A stretch of DNA of 6,780 nucleotides, from NCBI GenBank assembly GCA_020442225.1, contig JAGRKR010000420.1, positions 1 through 6,780 of the forward strand, written 5' to 3'. Below the pieces are notes generated by a model. It made no database searches, had not been told where the DNA came from, and saw only the letters and a list, made by a program, of their open reading frames with translations. The first letter of the stretch is position 1; each line of letters opens with the position of its first letter. Below are positions 1 to 3,847 of the stretch, piece by piece. The DNA is from Hyphomicrobiaceae bacterium. Lineage in GTDB: Bacteria > Pseudomonadota > Alphaproteobacteria > Rhizobiales > Hyphomicrobiaceae. A program made the translations under genes and the position numbers.

Positions 1-800
1 GCGAGACGCTGCTCGAGGCCGGGCATGTTCTGCGCCCGCAGGATCTGGCGGCCCTCGCTTCGGTCGGACGTGGGCGGGTCGCGTGCCATGAGCGGTTGCG
101 CGTCGCCATCGTCTCCACGGGCGACGAGATCATGCGTCCGGGGGCGCCGCTCGGCGAGGGCCAGGTCTATGATGCCAATGCGCCGCTGCTGCAGGCGCTC
201 GTCACCAATGCCGGCGCCGAGGCCGTCGATCTCGGCGTTCTCCCGGACAGCCGCGAGTTGGTGCGCGCCCGGCTGCTCGAGGCCGCGGCCAGCTACGATG
301 TGATCATCACCTCGGGTGGGGCCAGCCAGGGCGAGGAGGATCATGTGGTCTCGGTGCTCGGGGAGATCGGCAAGCGCCATCTGTGGCAGCTCGCCATCAA
401 GCCGGGCCGGCCGATGTTGCTCGGGCAGATCGGCGATACGATCGTGCTCGGCCTGCCGGGCAATCCGGTGGCCGTGTTCGTCTGTTTCGCGCTCTACGCA
501 TGGCCCGTGCTGCGCCGCCTGGGCGGGGCGGCCTGGCGGGAGCCGCGACGGCTGCGTCTGCGCAGCGGCTTCGCCATGCCCAAGCGCAAGACCGGGCGGC
601 GGGAGTTCCTGCGCGGCATGGTGCGGCAGACTCCGGCTGGCACCGTCGTCGATCGCTATCCGCGCGACGGCTCCGGCCTCATCTCGTCGCTGCGGGCTGC
701 CGACGCGCTGATCGACATCGCCGAGGACGTGACGGCCATCGCCGAGGGCGACGAGGTCGACGTGCTGATGCTGAGCGAGCTCGGCATCATGCCCTGCTGA
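1..800 (+). CDS. moeA: Molybdopterin molybdenumtransferase MoeA, C-terminal part (5' end off the window)
   Basis: MoeA inserts molybdate into adenylylated molybdopterin (MPT-AMP) in the cytoplasm, the last common step of molybdenum cofactor synthesis. The frame is open from base 3 and gives 265 residues to the TGA at 798-800. Family members have about 400, so roughly 135-140 N-terminal residues are missing. Visible in order (E1 = bases 3-5): the end of the N-terminal region with the LRPQDLAALASVG stretch (residues 10-22); the MogA-like domain opening with VSTGDE (37-42); the SGGASQGEEDH loop (104-114), the family's GGxSxGxxD substrate/metal site; AIKPGRP (131-137); GLPGNP (150-155); then the C-terminal beta domain from about 175 to the end. 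A TTG at 96 could look like a start, but conserved MoeA sequence continues upstream of it, so it is internal. The gene converges with argE. Identity is sure; whether this is the main MoeA or a paralogue is open. Confidence 0.95.
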   Translation, partial: ETLLEAGHVLRPQDLAALASVGRGRVACHERLRVAIVSTGDEIMRPGAPLGEGQVYDANAPLLQALVTNAGAEAVDLGVLPDSRELVRARLLEAAASYDVIITSGGASQGEEDHVVSVLGEIGKRHLWQLAIKPGRPMLLGQIGDTIVLGLPGNPVAVFVCFALYAWPVLRRLGGAAWREPRRLRLRSGFAMPKRKTGRREFLRGMVRQTPAGTVVDRYPRDGSGLISSLRAADALIDIAEDVTAIAEGDEVDVLMLSELGIMPC

Positions 801-814
801 CGCGCGCGCCGGCG

Positions 815-1978
815 CTATTGCGTGGCCCAGTCGGCGAGCCTGTCGAGAAACACCATGCACTTGTCGAGCTCGCTCGGCACGATGAACTCGTTCGCCGTGT
901 GGGCCTGTGCGATGTCGCCCGGACCGCAGATGACCGACGCCAGGGCGGCTTCCTCGAACAAGCCAGCTTCCGCAGCATAGGACACGGCGAAGGTCTCGTT
1001 CTGCCCGGCGAGTTGCAGCGCGAGTGACACGGCCTCCGAGCCCGCCCGGGCCAGGTAGGCCGGCACTTGCCCCGTCAGCCGGATGGTGATGTCGGCATCC
1101 GGCGAGACCTCGCGCATCTCCGGCAGGCAGCGGCGGGCGGCGAAGTCCTCGAGCCGCTTGCGGATCGCCTCCACGTCGAGGCCCGGCAGCGCGCGCATTT
1201 CCCAGGCGAAGGAGCAGGCCCCAGCGACGATGTTGGGCGCCGTGCCGCCGTTGATCAGGCCGACCTGCAACGTGGTGTAGCTGGGTGTGAAGCGTGCGTT
1301 CTGCTGGCCGGCCTTCAGCTCCTGTTCGATGCGATCGAGCTCGCCGAGCAGCCGTCCGGCATAGGTTATGGCGTTGACGCCGAGGTGGGCCATGCTCGAG
1401 TGGGTCGGCAGGCCGGTGACCTCGACCTGAAAGCGGACAGGGCCCTTGTGGGCATCGACCACCGTCATCGAGGTCGGCTCGCCGACGATGATGGCGCGGG
1501 GGGCCGGCAGCGACTTGCCGAGCTCGGCGATCATCGGCCGCACGCCGGTGCAGCCGACCTCCTCGTCATAGGAGAACAGGATGTGAATGGGCACCGCGAG
1601 CTTGCGGCGCTTGAACATCGGCACGGCGGCCATCACGCAGGCGAGAAAGCCTTTCATGTCGGCGCTGCCGCGGCCATAGAGGCGGCCGTCGCGCTCCGTC
1701 AGCGTGAAGGGATCGCTCTCCCAGCTCTGCCCGGTGACGGGGACGACATCCGTGTGGCCGGAGAGGCCGATGCCGGAGCCGGCGGGACCGATGCTGGCGA
1801 AGAGGCTGGCCTTCTCGCCGCAGGGGCTCGGGACCCGGCTGCTGGTGACGCCATGCTGCGCCAGGAAGTCCTCGACATAGGCCAGGAGCGACAGGTTCGT
1901 CTTGGAGCTGGTCGTATCGAACGACACGAGCCGCGCGAGGATCTCACGTGGCGATGGGGCGGTGCTTGCGGATGTCAC
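815..1978 (-). CDS. argE: Acetylornithine deacetylase (M20 family ArgE)
   Basis: ArgE hydrolyses N-acetylornithine to ornithine and acetate in arginine biosynthesis, as a cytoplasmic di-metal (Zn/Co) enzyme. The 387-residue product has the family's usual length. Counting from the GTG start, the expected M20 residues are present: GHTDVVPV with metal ligand H75 and D77, GRGSADMKGF with bridging D107, DEEVGCTG with catalytic base E139 and ligand E140, GEPT with E167, and QAHTANEF with H360. The dimerisation domain is inserted in the middle (about 175-290, beginning near the HKGPVRFQVEV stretch). The frame stays open upstream to 2092, but the GTG at 1978-1976 is chosen because a full AGGAGG lies 4 bases before it and the family-like sequence begins there; the next in-frame Met is M108. 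Stop is TAG at 817-815. ArgE, DapE and related amidohydrolases are close; the length and the QAHTANEF motif favour ArgE. Substrate is inferred from homology. Confidence 0.9.
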   Translation of the reverse strand: MTSASTAPSPREILARLVSFDTTSSKTNLSLLAYVEDFLAQHGVTSSRVPSPCGEKASLFASIGPAGSGIGLSGHTDVVPVTGQSWESDPFTLTERDGRLYGRGSADMKGFLACVMAAVPMFKRRKLAVPIHILFSYDEEVGCTGVRPMIAELGKSLPAPRAIIVGEPTSMTVVDAHKGPVRFQVEVTGLPTHSSMAHLGVNAITYAGRLLGELDRIEQELKAGQQNARFTPSYTTLQVGLINGGTAPNIVAGACSFAWEMRALPGLDVEAIRKRLEDFAARRCLPEMREVSPDADITIRLTGQVPAYLARAGSEAVSLALQLAGQNETFAVSYAAEAGLFEEAALASVICGPGDIAQAHTANEFIVPSELDKCMVFLDRLADWATQ

Positions 1979-1982
1979 GAAT

Positions 1983-1988
1983 CCTCCT
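1983..1988 (-). promoter_or_regulatory. Shine-Dalgarno site of argE
   Basis: Reading the minus strand, AGGAGG lies 4 bases upstream of the GTG at 1978-1976. A second overlapping purine-rich register (AAGAGG) would give 7 bases of spacing. This site decides the start, since 38 further in-frame codons lie upstream without any family resemblance. Confidence 0.75.
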
Positions 1989-2177
1989 CTTTCCGCGGCC
2001 AGGCTCCGCGCGCTCGCGCTCTGCCAACGGCTGGTGAACAGGCCGCCGCAGATTGGTCCTGGAAACCGAACACGGCTTCTTTTCTTCCACAAGCTGCCGG
2101 ACCGGTCTAGGGTCGGATCGGTCGAGATGGACGCAACGGGCGCTTCCGTCGAGGTGGTGCTTCACGATTTATCTCGC

Positions 2178-2186
2178 TGATATAAT
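2178..2186 (+). promoter_or_regulatory. Extended -10 promoter for the RND efflux operon
   Basis: The sequence TGATATAAT is a perfect sigma-70 extended -10 (TGn followed by the consensus TATAAT, 2181-2186) inside a GC-rich background. The -35 position (about 2158-2163, TGCTTC) matches the consensus poorly, which fits extended -10 promoters that depend less on -35 contacts. Transcription would start near 2193, about 209 bases before the adaptor GTG. The element is seen directly; its activity and direction of use are inferred from its orientation toward the operon. Confidence 0.55.
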
Positions 2187-2209
2187 TTGCGATTCACGGC
2201 TCTGATGGT

Positions 2210-2227
2210 TGGCGATGGCGATTGCCA
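2210..2227 (+). repeat. Short hairpin in the operon leader
   Basis: TGGCGAT (2210-2216) and ATTGCCA (2221-2227) can pair over 7 positions, with one G-U wobble, around a GGCG loop. No T run follows, so it is not a typical terminator. It would sit about 17 bases into the predicted transcript and could stabilise the 5' end. It could also be chance, given the GC content. Confidence 0.3.
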
Positions 2228-2390
2228 GCGGGGCGATCACACTCTCGATCGAGCGCACGCGCACCCGTCTCTGCGACACCCGGCATGCATTCCCGAGCCG
2301 CGGGGCGCGCCCTTGGCCGCACGTCTGGAGATCGGCTTACGTCATTTTTGCGTACCGGTATCAGTGTATGGGGTGTCCCGGATGAGCTGC

Positions 2391-2396
2391 GAGGAG
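2391..2396 (+). promoter_or_regulatory. Shine-Dalgarno site of the adaptor gene
   Basis: GAGGAG ends 5 bases before the GTG at 2402. This is the best ribosome binding site in the region and is the reason for choosing GTG 2402 over the in-frame ATG at 2507, which has no comparable purine run at the right distance. Confidence 0.65.
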
Positions 2397-2401
2397 TGAG
2401 C

Positions 2402-3844
2402 GTGAGTACGCTCGAGAGCAAGGCGAACGTGGCGCAGAACGAGCCGTCGACCGACCCCGATCGGCTGTCGAACGGGGGCGCGCCGAAGGCTTCAGATCGG
2501 CAGATCATGGATCAGCGCACACCGCAGTTTCCGGGCCCGGGTGGCGAGCCTCCGCCGGCCGAGGTGACGCCGCACCCCCGGCGGCACTGGGCGTTGATTG
2601 CGCTCAGGGGTGTCGTACAACTCGTCCTGCTGGTCGCAGCCATCGCCCTGGGCCTCAAAGTGTTCGGCTGGCTCGTGGCCACGAAGCCGAAGGTCGCCAA
2701 GCGCCCGCCTCAAGAAAAGGTGTTCACGGTCAAGGCGCAGCCCGTCGTCTTCGCCTCGCATCGCCCGCGCCTGCGGCTCTATGGCTCGACGGTCGCCGGC
2801 CGTCAGGTCGAGATCAGGGCCTTGGTTGCCGGTCGCGTCGTCGAGACGTCCGCTGCCCTCAAGGAGGGAGGCACTGTCGAGGCGGGCGCCCTGCTGATCG
2901 TCATCGATCGCTTCGACTACGAAGGCGCCTTGACGGAAGCCGAGGCGCAGCTTCGCGAGGCGCGCGCCAAACTCGTCGAGTTCGAGGCCCAGATCGTGCA
3001 GGAGCGCGCCACGCTGTCTTTTGCACGTCGCCAATTGACCCTGGCGCGCACCGACGTCGGGCGGGCGGAGCCGCTCTCCAAACGTGGCGCGGTTTCACAG
3101 AAGACGGTCGACGATCGCCGCGTGATCATGCTTCAGCGCGAGCAAGCCGTCGAGCAGAGCACCAATGCGCTCAATATCCTCCAGGCCCGAGCCGTGCAGC
3201 AGCGCGCCACCATCCAGCGCCTCGAGTGGGGCGTCACGCGGGCGCGGCGCCGCCTCGACGAGACGCGGCTGCTGGCGCCATTCAACGCTTTCGTCGCCGA
3301 CGTTGGAGCCCAGATCGGTCGCATGGTCAATGTCAACGATCGTGTCGCGACGCTGATCGACAAGGACTGGATCGAGGTTCGCTTCGTCCTGACCAACCAG
3401 CAGTATGGCCGCATCCTCGCCAAGGACGGCACCCTCGTCGGCCGTCCCGTCGACGTGCGCTGGAATGTCGGCGACAAGCCGTTGACCTACGCCGCAACGA
3501 TCGAGCGCACGGCGGCACGGATCACCTCGGACACCGGCGGCGTGGAGGTCTTCGCCCGCATCAAGACGGCGTCGAGCCCCGTACAGCTCCGCCCGGGCGC
3601 GTTCGTCGAGGTGCTGGTGCCGGATACGGAGTTCGCCGACGTCGCCCGCCTGCCGGCGAGCGCGGTCTACTCGGCTCGGACGGTCTACGTCATCGAGGGC
3701 GGACGTCTTTCCCAGCGAACGGTCGAGATCGTCGGGCTGGCGGAGGCCGATGTTCTCGTGCGGGGCCAGATCAAGGCGGGCGAAAAGGTTGTGACGACAC
3801 GCTTCTCGGCGCCGGGCGCCGGCTTGAAGGTCGAGGAGCGCTGA
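2402..3844 (+). CDS. RND efflux pump periplasmic adaptor (membrane fusion protein, HlyD/AcrA type)
   Basis: The 480-residue product should bridge the inner-membrane RND permease and an outer-membrane TolC-like channel. From the GTG: a hydrophilic, Pro-rich cytoplasmic tail (1-63); one membrane helix (about 64-92) used as anchor, with no lipobox; the first half of the lipoyl/beta-barrel region (about 124-174, with RALVAGRVVE at 139-148 and a GG...G turn); an Ala/Arg/Glu/Gln-rich coiled-coil hairpin (about 175-287, with LSKRGAVSQKTVDD near the tip at 225-238); the lipoyl return strand (TRLLAPFNAFV, 288-298); and the barrel and membrane-proximal part ending in LRPGAFVEV and a VLVRGQIKAGEKVV-type tail typical of RND partners. 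The start is set by GAGGAG at 2391-2396. The ATG at 2507 (residue 36) is the alternative, giving 445 residues. The frame stays open upstream to 2222 but lacks family character there. The gene is followed after 3 bases by the permease gene. Substrate unknown. Confidence 0.9.
   Translation: MSTLESKANVAQNEPSTDPDRLSNGGAPKASDRQIMDQRTPQFPGPGGEPPPAEVTPHPRRHWALIALRGVVQLVLLVAAIALGLKVFGWLVATKPKVAKRPPQEKVFTVKAQPVVFASHRPRLRLYGSTVAGRQVEIRALVAGRVVETSAALKEGGTVEAGALLIVIDRFDYEGALTEAEAQLREARAKLVEFEAQIVQERATLSFARRQLTLARTDVGRAEPLSKRGAVSQKTVDDRRVIMLQREQAVEQSTNALNILQARAVQQRATIQRLEWGVTRARRRLDETRLLAPFNAFVADVGAQIGRMVNVNDRVATLIDKDWIEVRFVLTNQQYGRILAKDGTLVGRPVDVRWNVGDKPLTYAATIERTAARITSDTGGVEVFARIKTASSPVQLRPGAFVEVLVPDTEFADVARLPASAVYSARTVYVIEGGRLSQRTVEIVGLAEADVLVRGQIKAGEKVVTTRFSAPGAGLKVEER
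3833..3838 (+). promoter_or_regulatory. Shine-Dalgarno site of the permease gene, inside the adaptor's last codons
   Basis: GAGGAG encodes the two Glu codons just before the final Arg and stop of the adaptor and lies 9 bases before the permease GTG at 3848. Ribosomes ending at 3844 could reinitiate at once, so the two products are probably made in coupled amounts. The same hexamer serves the adaptor gene. Confidence 0.6.
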
Positions 3845-3847
3845 GCC

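Larger units (their letters stand above)
1979..2401. other. Divergent intergenic region between argE and the efflux operon
   Basis: There are 423 bases between the argE start and the adaptor start, with no gene I can support. The argE-proximal part (1979-2110) is GC-rich and carries the argE ribosome binding site; I see no convincing argE promoter. An AT-rich patch at about 2161-2192 holds the extended -10 element for the rightward operon. The rest, to 2401, would be that operon's leader: a short hairpin at 2210-2227, an 8-base palindrome TACCGGTA at 2353-2360, and the adaptor ribosome binding site at 2391-2396. Open frames here have no recognisable protein character. No tRNA or rho-independent terminator with a T run was seen. 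Confidence 0.7.

Noticed and set aside
96..800. TTG at 96 as the start of moeA
   Set aside because: Conserved MoeA sequence (LRPQDLAALASVG) continues in frame upstream to the window edge, so the gene is simply cut by the left border.
2040..2100. A tRNA-like 3' end on the minus strand; the argE upstream frame reads SRVRFPGP, a peptide typical of translation through a tRNA T-arm
   Set aside because: The bases around the TTCGGTT loop do not form a 5-pair T stem, and no anticodon or D arm or acceptor stem could be assembled around it. A degenerate remnant cannot be excluded but is not supported.
1067..2110. A 347-codon plus-strand open frame opposite argE
   Set aside because: It lies antisense to argE, which has all its catalytic motifs; the composition is biased (Ala, Gly, His, Asp, Arg) and no domain is seen.
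2097..2126. GACCGGTC palindrome and repeated CGGTC units as a terminator or operator
   Set aside because: The arms are short, there is no T run, and such words are frequent at this GC content.
2338..2365. A second promoter nearer the adaptor (TTACGT, 16 bases, TATCAG)
   Set aside because: Both hexamers match the consensus poorly (2 of 6 and 4 of 6); kept only as an alternative to the extended -10 at 2178-2186.
2222..2401. N-terminal extension of the adaptor frame upstream to 2222 (540 residues)
   Set aside because: The extra 60 residues have no ribosome binding site at the start, no family resemblance, and overlap the predicted leader; GTG 2402 has GAGGAG at good spacing.
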